Below, in pieces: positions 15,758 to 23,472 of a stretch of DNA of 44,878 nt. The position numbers were made by a program, and so were the translations under genes. The notes beneath the pieces were generated by a model. The model saw only the letters and a list, made by a program, of their open reading frames with translations, made no database searches and was not told the origin of the DNA. Source of the DNA: JANJUB01 sp964586225 (GTDB lineage Bacteria; Armatimonadota; Fimbriimonadia; Fimbriimonadales; Fimbriimonadaceae); NCBI GenBank assembly GCA_964586225.1, contig CAZPHD010000024.1, positions 1 through 44,878 of the forward strand, read 5' to 3'. Within the stretch, counting starts at the first letter, position 1, and each line of letters begins with the position of its first letter.

Positions 15758-16753
15758 ATGTCTTGGCGAACGAAGGAAGATTTGGGTCTCGAGCAGATTG
15801 CGTTGCTCCATGATCATCTCAAGGTTGAGGACTACTGGAGCGTGGACATCCACCGCGGCTTCATGTGGTGGGCCGAGGACTTCGCCCAGAAAATCTGGGT
15901 TGATGTGGGTTTGTTCCAGAATGCGCAGAACTTCTTCCGGCTTCATGCCGAAACGGAGCTGCTGCGCGGCCGCGGACGCGCGCAGAACTTCGACATGGCC
16001 CTAGCCGACGAAATGAAAGACGCTCGGCTGAGCGCCGTGTGCTTCGACAGTGACCGCGACATGTTCGTGTTGCACTCCAGCGTGTATCTGAGTGGTGACA
16101 ACATGGAGTGGTTGCCGCGTTTGTTTCTCACGGCGGCAGCAATGCAGGTCGATGAAGCGCATGTGCTCGGTCACGATCTCGCGAAGTCGCTCCACGCCGT
16201 GCCCGCGTCGTCGGGCCACCCCGATCATGGCTTGAGGTCAGAGCCAGCTCCAATCCAGGGTGCGATGGAGAAGACATTTGCGCCCTATGGTCAGCAACCG
16301 AGTCGATGGATCGGTATCGAGGAGTGGAAAGAGACCGATTGGGCCATGGAGCGGCAGGCGAGCTCCTTCGAGTCGGACCACCAAACTCACTTGCGCGCGT
16401 TTTTCCCGTGGCCGTTTGGCAATGGAGCCGTTAAACTGGACGTCACGACGGAAAATCCACATCCGAAGCTTGGAAATGGGCTCAACATGGTGCTCCAGTT
16501 ACCCCTCGAAATGAGCCCAGAAAAGTGTGCGCACACGGCAATGGCCCTCAACAATCTGGAGCGGAAGGAATGGTTGCGCTGCCAGATGATGGGCTCGTGG
16601 GGATACGACCAAGGCAAGCTGCAGTTTGAGTGCTTCGTGCCCAACGTCGCGTATCACGAAGGCGTGCTGATGAACCTTGCACTCAGCATGGCGATTCGCG
16701 CCCAGTGGGTCGCCGATCAGTTCGCGATCTGGTTCCAAGCCGCGAAGCACTAA
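15758..16753 (+). CDS. Unknown 331-residue protein, possible duplicated YbjN/TY-Chap-like fold
   Basis: Function unknown. No signal peptide or membrane helix, so cytoplasmic. It is acidic, rich in Trp, His and Met, with a linker near 165-205 (SSGHPDHGLRSEPAP). Each half ends with a similar pattern: a few strands, then a long helix (VLHSSVYLSGDNMEWLPRLF with LTAAAMQVDEAHVLGHDL; and FECFVPNVAYHEGVLMNLAL with SMAIRAQWVADQF). That order is what YbjN/type-III-chaperone-like domains show, so a tandem duplication of that fold is plausible but unproven. It has one of the best promoters of the window (TTGACG-17-TATACT) and a near-perfect ribosome site AAAGGAGG five bases before the ATG, so it is probably abundant. 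A palindromic heptamer repeat follows the stop by seven bases. Confidence 0.85.
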   Translation: MSWRTKEDLGLEQIALLHDHLKVEDYWSVDIHRGFMWWAEDFAQKIWVDVGLFQNAQNFFRLHAETELLRGRGRAQNFDMALADEMKDARLSAVCFDSDRDMFVLHSSVYLSGDNMEWLPRLFLTAAAMQVDEAHVLGHDLAKSLHAVPASSGHPDHGLRSEPAPIQGAMEKTFAPYGQQPSRWIGIEEWKETDWAMERQASSFESDHQTHLRAFFPWPFGNGAVKLDVTTENPHPKLGNGLNMVLQLPLEMSPEKCAHTAMALNNLERKEWLRCQMMGSWGYDQGKLQFECFVPNVAYHEGVLMNLALSMAIRAQWVADQFAIWFQAAKH

Positions 16754-16760
16754 AGGCCAG

Positions 16761-16802
16761 TTTTGGATTTTGGATTGCGATGGTCTAATCCAAAATCCAA
16801 AA
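16761..16802. repeat. Palindromic heptamer repeat, TTTTGGA type
   Basis: Left arm TTTTGGATTTTGGATT (16761-16776), a 10-base loop, right arm AATCCAAAATCCAAAA (16787-16802): a perfect 16-bp inverted repeat. Each arm is itself a direct repeat of the heptamer TTTTGGA. It lies between two same-strand genes. It could form a hairpin but has no T tract after it. Confidence 0.9.
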
Positions 16803-16814
16803 TCAATTCCCCGT

Positions 16815-16820
16815 CATACT
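16815..16820 (+). promoter_or_regulatory. -10-like CATACT, probable leaderless promoter of the beta-CASP gene
   Basis: CATACT, six bases (cagcca), then the ATG at 16827. No Shine-Dalgarno is present. It supports this ATG over the upstream in-frame starts at 16677 and beyond. Confidence 0.5.
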
Positions 16821-16826
16821 CAGCCA

Positions 16827-18212
16827 ATGGCGCGAACTCTCACCTGCTACGGGGCCGCACAAACCGTCACCGGCTCTCGACACCTACTCGAAGTCAACGG
16901 CAAAAGGATCTTGGTGGACTGCGGCATGTTCCAAGGGCCCTCGGAGGTGCGGGCGCGGAACTGGCTCCCCTTCAATGTGCCGCCCTCGGACATTGATGCG
17001 GTCGTTCTGACCCATGCCCATATGGACCACATCGGGTTCCTGCCGAGGTTGATGCGCGACGGCTACACGGGCCCAATCTACGCCACCGGCGCCACCGTTG
17101 CGCTCGCAAAGATCAGCCTTCCAGATTCGGGACGGCTCCAAGAAGAAGAAGCGCGGCACGCCAACAAACACGGCTACACCAAACACGCCCCCGCACTCCC
17201 GCTTTACACCGAGCGCGACGCCTATGCCGTGCTGAAGCAGATGAAGAAGGTGCCGTATCGGTCGTTCTTCCCCCTCCCCGGCGGCCTTCAGTGGCAGTTT
17301 CTGCCCGCCGGACACATCATGGGGTCCGCGTTTGCCGAAATCTACTTCGAAGAGGGCGATCGCATCCTCATGAGCGGCGATCTCGGCCGCTACAACACGC
17401 CCATTATCAAAGATCCGGAGCCTTGCGACTTCGCCGAGTATCTCATGATCGAGAGCACCTATGGCGATCGCCTCCACGACCGCGAGAACACGCGCGAAAC
17501 CCTCGCGCAGGTGCTCCAAGATGCCTTCCAAGATGGCTCATGCGTCATCGTGCCAAGCTTCGCGATCGGACGCACCCAGGAACTCCTGTATCTCATCCAT
17601 GAACTCCAGGATGCGGGGGAGTGCCCCCGAATTCCCATCTATATCGATAGCCCGATGGCCGTCAGCACCACCGATGTCTATCGCGAGGCGCTCGATGAGC
17701 ATGACGAGGATTTTCGCGCCGAAATCAGCGAAGGGCACCTGCCGCTCGACCCGGCGGGCGTGCAGTTTGTGCGTGACCGCAACCAATCGAAAGCGCTGAA
17801 CTCGACGCCGGGGCCGATGGTGATCATCGCCGGAAGTGGCATGGCGAACGGCGGCCGCGTCGTCCATCATCTCTATCATCGCCTTCGCGATCCGCGAACC
17901 CGCGTCGTGTTTACCGGTTACCAAGCCGAGGGGACGCTGGGACGCCGCCTGATCGAAGGCGAGCCGACCGTGCGCATCTTTGGCCAGGAAGTCGAAGTCC
18001 ACGCCCAAGTGGAGACCCTCAATGGGTTGTCGGCGCACGCGGATCAGTCGGAGATGCTGCAATGGCTGAGCGGCTTCCGCACGCCTCCGAAGATGACCTA
18101 TATCGTTCACGGTGAACCGCGCGCGCAAGAGGCGCTCCAGGCCAAGATTGCCGCCGAGCTAGGCTGGAATACGACAATCGCGATCGACTCCCGCACGTAT
18201 CCGCTGTCCTAA
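16827..18212 (+). CDS. Metallo-beta-lactamase/beta-CASP ribonuclease
   Basis: RNA nuclease of the YSH1/CPSF73-like group, probably acting in RNA maturation or decay in the cytoplasm. The 461-residue product has the zinc motif THAHMDHIG (His63, His65, Asp67, His68), LPAGHIMGSAFAEIYF and the second-site SGDLGRYNTPI. The beta-CASP insertion runs from about residue 200 (VIVPSFAIGRTQELLYLIHE) to GSGMANGGRVVHHL. The C-terminal RMMBL part has LSAHADQSEM and IVHGEP. This layout differs from RNase J, which has an extra C-terminal domain. The reading frame is open upstream to 16677 across the repeat, but MARTLTCYGAAQTVTG is the conserved beginning. Confidence 0.94.
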   Translation: MARTLTCYGAAQTVTGSRHLLEVNGKRILVDCGMFQGPSEVRARNWLPFNVPPSDIDAVVLTHAHMDHIGFLPRLMRDGYTGPIYATGATVALAKISLPDSGRLQEEEARHANKHGYTKHAPALPLYTERDAYAVLKQMKKVPYRSFFPLPGGLQWQFLPAGHIMGSAFAEIYFEEGDRILMSGDLGRYNTPIIKDPEPCDFAEYLMIESTYGDRLHDRENTRETLAQVLQDAFQDGSCVIVPSFAIGRTQELLYLIHELQDAGECPRIPIYIDSPMAVSTTDVYREALDEHDEDFRAEISEGHLPLDPAGVQFVRDRNQSKALNSTPGPMVIIAGSGMANGGRVVHHLYHRLRDPRTRVVFTGYQAEGTLGRRLIEGEPTVRIFGQEVEVHAQVETLNGLSAHADQSEMLQWLSGFRTPPKMTYIVHGEPRAQEALQAKIAAELGWNTTIAIDSRTYPLS

Positions 18213-18230
18213 GCCAGCGCGCGGGCATCC

Positions 18231-18498
18231 TAGTGCCTGAGCGGACTGCACNNNNNNNNNNNNNNNNNNNNNNNNNNNNNNNNNNNNNNNNNNNNNNNNN
18301 NNNNNNNNNNNNNNNNNNNNNNNNNNNNNNNNNNNNNNNNNNNNNNNNNNNGAGTGGATGAGCGAGCTAGACGAGTGGATGAGCGAGCTAGACGAGTGGA
18401 TGAGCGAGCTAGACGAGTGGATGAGCGGACTGCACGAGTGGATGAGCGAGCTAGACGAGTGCCTGAGCGGTCTAGACGAGTGGATGAGCGGCCCCGAC
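18231..18498. repeat. 21-bp minisatellite (tandem repeat) with assembly gap
   Basis: The unit is GAGTGGATGAGCGAGCTAGAC or a variant. One unit (18231-18251, beginning TAG) lies left of the gap and seven lie right of it (18352-18498). The gap edges fall exactly on unit boundaries. Units 1-3 after the gap are identical; the fourth has GGACTGCAC, shared with the unit left of the gap; the last three are diverged. There are no unique spacers, so it is not CRISPR. It fills the space between the beta-CASP and L,D-transpeptidase genes, which converge on it. True copy number is unknown. Confidence 0.93.
18252..18351. other. Assembly gap (100 N)
   Basis: A run of exactly 100 N, the usual placeholder for a gap of unknown length, inside the tandem repeat. 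The repeat probably broke the assembly. Confidence 0.98.
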
Positions 18499-18507
18499 GA
18501 GGGGGCG

Positions 18508-19266
18508 TTAGCCGCCGGTAATCGGGATCGTCTCGCGATCGGCCGGTGTTTTGGTGGCGACGGTCGAACCCCAATCGTTGGCGATGGTGATCGGCGTTCC
18601 GAGATCAACCCAGTGCCACAGCCACTTCGCAGGATTGCCGTCGCGAAGCAGCAACCGCACGCAGCCGTGCGAGGCCGGGCGTTTGGGCACGGACGGGTAG
18701 CCGTGCATGAAGTAGCCGCCATAGATTTGGATCGCCCACGGCATGGGCGAGTTGTCGTACTTGCGCGAGTAACGCATGCGGCTCTTTTCCGGACCCGCAG
18801 TCCAGGTGCCGTTCGGTGTCGTGTAGCCCTTGCGCCCGGTTGACACGCGAGTCTCGATGATGAGCCGATCGCCCTGGTAGCCCCGCAGAAGCTGTTCGGT
18901 CTTGTTGATCACGACGCGCTTCGGTCCGACGCGGACGATAAAATCTCGTCCTTCAAACCAGATGGGAACTTGGCCCTCGGACATGGAGCCCACACCGACG
19001 CCGAGGCTAGTGAGTGAGCGGAGTTTGACGAGGCGCGTGCCGTCGAAGAGCGTGCGCGGGGTTTCGATGGCGTTGCCATTCACGTAGAATCCGCTCTCAT
19101 CGCTGGTCATTGTCCAGCCGAGCTTGAAGCCGAGGTCCTTGATCGGCAGGTAAGTGATTCCCACTTCATCGGCAAAGGTGACGCCGTGCAGCACGTCAGC
19201 CTGCGCATGGGCCGCGTGCGCACACAGTAAGGCGAAGATTCCGAGGCCTGCTCTCACGATTAACAT
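18508..19266 (-). CDS. L,D-transpeptidase (YkuD domain)
   Basis: Cross-links peptidoglycan stem peptides at meso-diaminopimelate, or attaches proteins to them, outside the cytoplasmic membrane. The 252-residue product has a signal peptide (MLIVRAGLGIFALLCAHAAH, cleavage after AHA or AQA). A domain of about 25-110 resembles the copper-amine-oxidase N-terminal-like wall module (YLPIKDLGFKLGW, FYVNGNAIE, LVKLRSL). The YkuD domain of about 110-235 has INKTEQLLRGYQ, the catalytic stretch SHGCVRLLL with Cys202, and an upstream His188 in FMHGYP. The gene lies 23 bases after a LuxR-PAS regulator on the same strand, so they are probably an operon. Its stop is nine bases from a 21-bp minisatellite. Confidence 0.95.
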   Translation of the reverse strand: MLIVRAGLGIFALLCAHAAHAQADVLHGVTFADEVGITYLPIKDLGFKLGWTMTSDESGFYVNGNAIETPRTLFDGTRLVKLRSLTSLGVGVGSMSEGQVPIWFEGRDFIVRVGPKRVVINKTEQLLRGYQGDRLIIETRVSTGRKGYTTPNGTWTAGPEKSRMRYSRKYDNSPMPWAIQIYGGYFMHGYPSVPKRPASHGCVRLLLRDGNPAKWLWHWVDLGTPITIANDWGSTVATKTPADRETIPITGG

Positions 19267-19289
19267 TGTCGGCAGGTGGCGGGCAGGCC

Positions 19290-19940
19290 TTACCCCCGGT
19301 TGGAGATAGGTTCACCTTCCGGAGGAAGATCGAGCTTGCGCAAGATCAAGATCACGGCATCGCCATTGAGGGTTTCTGCGTGGTTGAGGGTTCCGATGAC
19401 GGTGCTGGTTCGGCCGGTTCCGGTGACCAGCGGGATGCCGCTGGCGTGGCCCATTTGCATCCGATGCGGATCACGCAAGTAGTTGAGGTGATGCATTCGA
19501 TGGGCGTGCTGCAAGTTTTCGGGGATGAACCGATCTGTTGACATCCCTTCAAGCTGATGCTGCGGGGTCTCGAGGAGTTCCGCCGCCTCGGTATTGCCGA
19601 ATCGAATTCTGCTGTCCCGGCCGATAATGAGCATCGCTTCGGGTGCGGAGTCCATGAACTGCCTGAGCACAGAGAGTTCTCGCTTGAGCATCTCGGATCG
19701 CTCTACGAAGGTTTCCAGGTCGGCCTTGAGTTGCGCCACATTGACCTCAGCGATGGATCGTACGAATCCAGCGACGAGTTCCGCGCGGGAATGGGGACCA
19801 AGCTTCGACCGGATCCGCAGCCAGTAGGTGAGGACCGTCGAGGGCGCTATCCCAAGTTCCGAGGCGATGCCCTTATCGGTATGGCCCTTCGCGGCAAGTT
19901 CGAGAATATGCCGTTCGCGCTGCGAGAGTGTTTCGGTCAT
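19290..19940 (-). CDS. LuxR-type regulator with N-terminal HTH and C-terminal PAS
   Basis: DNA-binding protein that probably senses a small ligand, redox state or light. The 216-residue product begins with a LuxR/GerE helix-turn-helix (LSQRERHILELAAKGHTDKG, then ASELGIAPSTVLTYWLRIRSKLG, about 5-48). A helical linker, probably coiled coil, spans about 65-92 (VAQLKADLETFVERSEMLKR). A PAS domain follows (FMDSAPEAMLIIGRDSRIRF, EGMSTDRFIPENL, GRTSTVIGTLNHAETLNG). The order HTH-linker-PAS is the reverse of most LuxR regulators, where the HTH is C-terminal. A ribosome site AGGGA lies eight bases before the ATG. The L,D-transpeptidase gene 23 bases downstream is the likely co-transcribed partner and may be a target. 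Confidence 0.9.
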   Translation of the reverse strand: MTETLSQRERHILELAAKGHTDKGIASELGIAPSTVLTYWLRIRSKLGPHSRAELVAGFVRSIAEVNVAQLKADLETFVERSEMLKRELSVLRQFMDSAPEAMLIIGRDSRIRFGNTEAAELLETPQHQLEGMSTDRFIPENLQHAHRMHHLNYLRDPHRMQMGHASGIPLVTGTGRTSTVIGTLNHAETLNGDAVILILRKLDLPPEGEPISNRG

Positions 19941-20054
19941 ACGATGTCCCTATTTTTGCGTACATGGGCCGTGCGTTGCTGGCGTGTCCTTGGAAACTGG
20001 GACAGACAGGGCGGTCCTTCTGAGAAGATACTTCGAACAAGGCCGGTCGTCAGG

Positions 20055-20077
20055 CCGGGACCCTCCCTCCCGGTTTT
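20055..20077 (+). terminator. Hairpin with T tract, no upstream plus-strand gene
   Basis: CCGGGA (20055-20060), a seven-base loop, TCCCGG (20068-20073), then TTTT. It is oriented for plus-strand transcription, but both flanking genes are on the minus strand. It could end a small RNA or be chance. Confidence 0.35.
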
Positions 20078-20095
20078 GGGCCGGCTCAGTGTTTG

Positions 20096-20707
20096 TTATC
20101 GGCCCTTAAGGAAACCTCGCCAATCCCAATCGCACGGATCGTCACAGATTCGGGCGGCGTTTGGGGGGACGATTCGGCTCGCTAGTTGTGCTACCAGCAG
20201 AGAAACATCGGGCCGGGCGAGAAACTCGGGATCGCCGAGGTCGCGCGTCCGGCGGCATTGTGGGCAAACGGCACCGAGATTGATTGGGCGATTACAGGCG
20301 GTCCGTAGGTGCTCCACGAAGTCAGCAGGCTGTCCGCAGTGGTGACAGGCGTGCTGATCGCGATCCAGAACTTTCTCGATGATATTCTGGCGAAGCTCCT
20401 TGAGTCGCTCGGGGTGGCCGCCGCCGAGCAGCGCCCACAAGACATGCCCCATCGTTTCCAGTCGCTCGACGGGTAACGGACTCTCGGCGGCGATGGCCGC
20501 TCGGACTTGCCGAACGAAGCCCGACTCCTCACGGCACCGCTCGCCACAATACGGCGAACGGGGATTGCCGCACGCTTTGCCGCAGGCAGGGCAGCAGTCG
20601 GCCGTCCACTCCTCAGCAACAGCAGGTTCCCCAGCGAGAACTTCGGCGAGCACGGATCCGCGGGGCAGGCCCTCGAAGAATCGTGCAGTTCGCACTTGCC
20701 AGTCCAT
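20096..20707 (-). CDS. Zinc-finger protein with HNH-like C-terminal module
   Basis: Function unknown; possibly a nuclease relative. The 203-residue product has two cysteine clusters. The first, near 38-60, reads CCPACGKACGNPRSPYCGER followed by C, and looks like a zinc ribbon or treble clef. The second, about 120-155, has ACHHCGQPADFVEHLRTACN, then INLGAVCPQCRRTRD. In HNH endonucleases such a CxxC...H...N...CxxC frame carries the ββα-metal active site. Here EH and N are present but the last His appears to be Arg (CRRTR), so activity is uncertain. No signal peptide. It is divergent from the lipoprotein at 20738 with 30 bases between. A -10-like TAGAAT lies five bases before its ATG, consistent with a leaderless mRNA. 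Confidence 0.8.
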   Translation of the reverse strand: MDWQVRTARFFEGLPRGSVLAEVLAGEPAVAEEWTADCCPACGKACGNPRSPYCGERCREESGFVRQVRAAIAAESPLPVERLETMGHVLWALLGGGHPERLKELRQNIIEKVLDRDQHACHHCGQPADFVEHLRTACNRPINLGAVCPQCRRTRDLGDPEFLARPDVSLLVAQLASRIVPPNAARICDDPCDWDWRGFLKGR

Positions 20708-20711
20708 GCTG

Positions 20712-20718
20712 TATTCTA
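20712..20718. promoter_or_regulatory. Overlapping divergent -10-like hexamers
   Basis: TATTCTA reads as TATTCT on the plus strand (20712-20717; 20 bases before the ATG at 20738, which has ribosome site AGGA). On the minus strand it reads as TAGAAT (20718-20713), five bases before the ATG at 20707. The two promoters would share five base pairs and so should exclude each other. Confidence 0.5.
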
Positions 20719-20737
20719 GAACTTCGAGGAAAAAAGA

Positions 20738-21175
20738 ATGAAGTGCCTTATCGGTGTTGTGTTGCTTGCCTCTTTATGGGGGTGCGCGCCGCCCAAGGAT
20801 GCTTCGACGAGCGTCCAACCGACTGCAAGCGATCCGCTGGAGGCGTCCTTCTCGGGGGCACCCAATGCCGCCGAATGGCTGATGAACACGAAGCACACCC
20901 TGCGCGGTTTATCGCCCGAGCAAACCGTTGCTGTCCTGAGTGAACTGAACCAAGCTGGCATCGTCGAGATCCGGTTGGGCGATGTTCAGGCTGATGCCGC
21001 GGACCCCTCGTTCAAGAGTGCCGGCACCGTGATCGTGCAGTTCCCAAGCTCCGAAGGGGCTCGCAAGGGCGCGTTCGACATCTTCGCCCGCCGCAATCTG
21101 CCCATTCCCGACCAAGGGCAGAAGTATCTCGAAGTCGAAGTGGCCGTGCTCGCGCCTCAAACGCCAAGCCCATAA
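20738..21175 (+). CDS. Small lipoprotein of unknown function
   Basis: Not recognised. The 145-residue product has a lipoprotein signal peptide (MKCLIGVVLLASLWGC, lipobox SLWGC, lipidated Cys16) and a disordered linker (APPKDASTSVQPTASDP). A small alpha/beta domain follows (LSPEQTVAVLSELNQAGIVE, TVIVQFPSSEGARKGAFDIF, KYLEVEVAVLAP). A ribosome site AGGA lies about ten bases before the ATG. The GH127 gene begins eight bases after its stop; a -10-like CATAAT for that gene overlaps this gene's stop codon. The two may share transcripts, but there is no sign of a shared pathway. Confidence 0.82.
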   Translation: MKCLIGVVLLASLWGCAPPKDASTSVQPTASDPLEASFSGAPNAAEWLMNTKHTLRGLSPEQTVAVLSELNQAGIVEIRLGDVQADAADPSFKSAGTVIVQFPSSEGARKGAFDIFARRNLPIPDQGQKYLEVEVAVLAPQTPSP

Positions 21176-21176
21176 T
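21171..21176 (+). promoter_or_regulatory. -10-like CATAAT, possible leaderless promoter of the GH127 gene
   Basis: CATAAT, six bases (gggcag), then the ATG at 21183. It contains the TAA stop codon of the preceding lipoprotein gene. No strong Shine-Dalgarno otherwise explains initiation. Confidence 0.45.
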
Positions 21177-21182
21177 GGGCAG

Positions 21183-23471
21183 ATGCTTCTCTCTGGACTG
21201 GTTCTTGGGGTCGTGATCGGACAAGGGTCGCTGAAGGCGCAGCCGTTTCCGCTCGGTGATGTCAAGTTGCAGGACGGCCCATTTACGGTCGCCCATCAAG
21301 CGACGACGCGTTACCTGTTGAAGATTGATCCGGATCGGCTCCTGCACAGCTTCCGCAAGCATAGCGGGCTCGAACCCAAAGCTCCGATCTACGGCGGGTG
21401 GGAGAACATGGGCTTGGCGGGTCACTCGCTGGGACACTACCTGACGGCGTGCGCTCAGGAGTTTGCGGCCACGGGCGATGTACGCTTCAAGGAGAAGGTC
21501 GACTACGTGGTCAGCGAGTTTGTCGCGTGTCAGAAGAGCCGTCCGGATGGCTACCTCGGGGCGATGCCCGATGGTGATCGCGTTTGGAGCGAGGTCAAGC
21601 GCGGCGAGATTCGGAGCGGTGGCTTCGATCTGAACGGTTTATGGGCGCCGTGGTACACCCACCACAAGGTCTTCGCTGGCCTCCTTGATGCCCACGCCCT
21701 AGCGGGAAGCAAGGATGCGTTGGAAGTCGCCAAGAAGTTTGCAGATTGGGCGATTGAGACCACCAAGGACTTGACGCCCGAACTTTGGGAGCGTATGCTC
21801 GCCTGTGAGTATGGTGGGATGAACGAGGCGATGGCCGAACTCCACGCGCGAACCGGCGAGCAGAAGTATCTTGACCTAGCCCGCAAGTTCTACGACAAGC
21901 GCGTGCTGGACCCACTTGCGAAGGGCGAAAACAGCCTGCCCGGCAAGCACTCGAACACGCAGATTCCCAAGATTGTCGGGCTGGCCCGGCTGCACGAGAT
22001 TACGGGCAACGAGCAGGACCGGAACACCGCACGGTTCTTTTGGGACACTGTGGTGCGCCACCACACTTACGTGATTGGCGGCAATAGCAACCACGAGTAT
22101 CTCGGCATGCCCGATGAATTGAGCGATGCCCTCAGCAGCAACACCGCCGAAACCTGCAACACCTACAACATGCTTCGCCTAACGCGGCATCTGTTCATGC
22201 AGGATCCCCAGGCCGAATATGCCGACTTCTATGAGCGCGCCCATTTGAACCACATCCTCGCCAGCATCAACCCGGAGAGCAGCATGGTGACCTATTTCAT
22301 GCCTCTCGGAAGCGGCACCGCGCGGGACTACAGCAACGAAGAGCACAGCTGGACTTGTTGCCACGGCACCGGTCTTGAGAACCATACAAAGCACGCCGAT
22401 AGCATCTACTTCCGCCGAAACGACGAACTGCTCGTTAACCTCTATATCTCCAGCGAGCTGACTTGGAAGGAGCGTGGCCTCAAGTTCCGGATGGAAACGA
22501 AGTTTCCGGAGAATGGCCGCGTGAAGATCACCGTGAGCGGCGCTGGCGAGTGTGGCGTCAGCTTGCGACATCCATCGTGGGCGGGGGGTTCGCTCGGCCT
22601 AAAGGTAAATGGGGAGTCGAGCGCCGCGCCGAGCAAGCCGGGGGGCTACCTCAGCCTGTATCGCGCATGGCGCGACGGCGATGTGCTCGAGTTCGAACTA
22701 CCGATGACGCTTCGGACTGAGGCGATGCCCGACAATCCCAAGCGAGTAGCTTTGCTTTGGGGTCCGTTGGTTCTTGCGGCAGACTTGGGGCCGCGTCGTG
22801 GGGACGCCCCGAGGATTCCCGTGCTGGTAACCGACGGCAAACCCATCGACGAGTGGCTGGTTCGCGAGGGAGATTCGATGCTCTGGAAAACGCAAGGCGT
22901 TGGACGCCCCAGTGAGCTGACCTTCCGGCCGTTCTATGACCACGTGCGCAACCGCTACGCGGTGTACTTCGATGATTTCACGCAAGGCGAGTGGGACAAA
23001 GCCGAGGCCGAGTTCCGAGCCGAGGAGGCACGCCAACGCGATCTGGAAGCGCGGACGGTGGATTCCATGCGCATCGGCGAGATGCAGCCCGAACGCGATC
23101 ACGACCTGAAATCGGAGCGTAACGACGTCCGTCAGGCGAACGGTCGGAGTTTCCGTACCCCCATGGGTGCCGGTTGGATGGAGTTCGACATGAAGGTGGA
23201 TTCTGCCAACGACAACGAACTCGTGATTACCTACTGGGGGAACGAACGCACTCGGCCCGACTTCGAAATCTTGGTCGACGGCCAGAAGGTCGCCGACGAG
23301 AACCTGGCTGGGAAGCCGATGAACCGATTCTACGATGTGGTGTATGCGCTGCCCATTAGCGTCACGAAAGGGAAGGACAAGGTGCGGATTCGCGTGCAGG
23401 GCAAAGGAAACGCCTGGTCAGGATCGCTCTCAGGGGCAAGAGTTGTCCGCAAGCAAGGCGAGGTAGGTTAG
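21183..23471 (+). CDS. GH127-type beta-L-arabinofuranosidase (DUF1680)
   Basis: Exported glycosidase; characterised GH127 and GH146 enzymes remove beta-L-arabinofuranose from plant hydroxyproline-rich glycoproteins or arabinan. The 762-residue product has a signal peptide (MLLSGLVLGVVIGQGSLKAQ). An (alpha/alpha)6 barrel begins at FPLGDVKLQDGPF and includes GGWENMGLAGHSLGHYLTAC. The zinc/cysteine nucleophile site known from the B. longum enzyme is present: Glu323 and Cys325 (ETCNTYNML) and Cys392-Cys393 (WTCCHGTGLENH). Beta-sandwich domains follow, and the last 110 residues form a further sandwich (ELVITYWGNERTRPDFEILV) usual in longer members. The exact substrate is inferred. The downstream lipoprotein lacks a normal start codon. 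Confidence 0.95.
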   Translation: MLLSGLVLGVVIGQGSLKAQPFPLGDVKLQDGPFTVAHQATTRYLLKIDPDRLLHSFRKHSGLEPKAPIYGGWENMGLAGHSLGHYLTACAQEFAATGDVRFKEKVDYVVSEFVACQKSRPDGYLGAMPDGDRVWSEVKRGEIRSGGFDLNGLWAPWYTHHKVFAGLLDAHALAGSKDALEVAKKFADWAIETTKDLTPELWERMLACEYGGMNEAMAELHARTGEQKYLDLARKFYDKRVLDPLAKGENSLPGKHSNTQIPKIVGLARLHEITGNEQDRNTARFFWDTVVRHHTYVIGGNSNHEYLGMPDELSDALSSNTAETCNTYNMLRLTRHLFMQDPQAEYADFYERAHLNHILASINPESSMVTYFMPLGSGTARDYSNEEHSWTCCHGTGLENHTKHADSIYFRRNDELLVNLYISSELTWKERGLKFRMETKFPENGRVKITVSGAGECGVSLRHPSWAGGSLGLKVNGESSAAPSKPGGYLSLYRAWRDGDVLEFELPMTLRTEAMPDNPKRVALLWGPLVLAADLGPRRGDAPRIPVLVTDGKPIDEWLVREGDSMLWKTQGVGRPSELTFRPFYDHVRNRYAVYFDDFTQGEWDKAEAEFRAEEARQRDLEARTVDSMRIGEMQPERDHDLKSERNDVRQANGRSFRTPMGAGWMEFDMKVDSANDNELVITYWGNERTRPDFEILVDGQKVADENLAGKPMNRFYDVVYALPISVTKGKDKVRIRVQGKGNAWSGSLSGARVVRKQGEVG

Positions 23472-23472
23472 C

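Noticed and set aside
18231..18498. Possible CRISPR array
   Set aside because: Units are directly abutting 21-mers with no unique spacers and no cas genes nearby.
18358..18843. Plus-strand frame reading EWMSELD repeats as a repetitive protein
   Set aside because: Starts inside the minisatellite without a ribosome site, the unit left of the gap has a stop in this frame, and the rest runs antisense through the L,D-transpeptidase gene.
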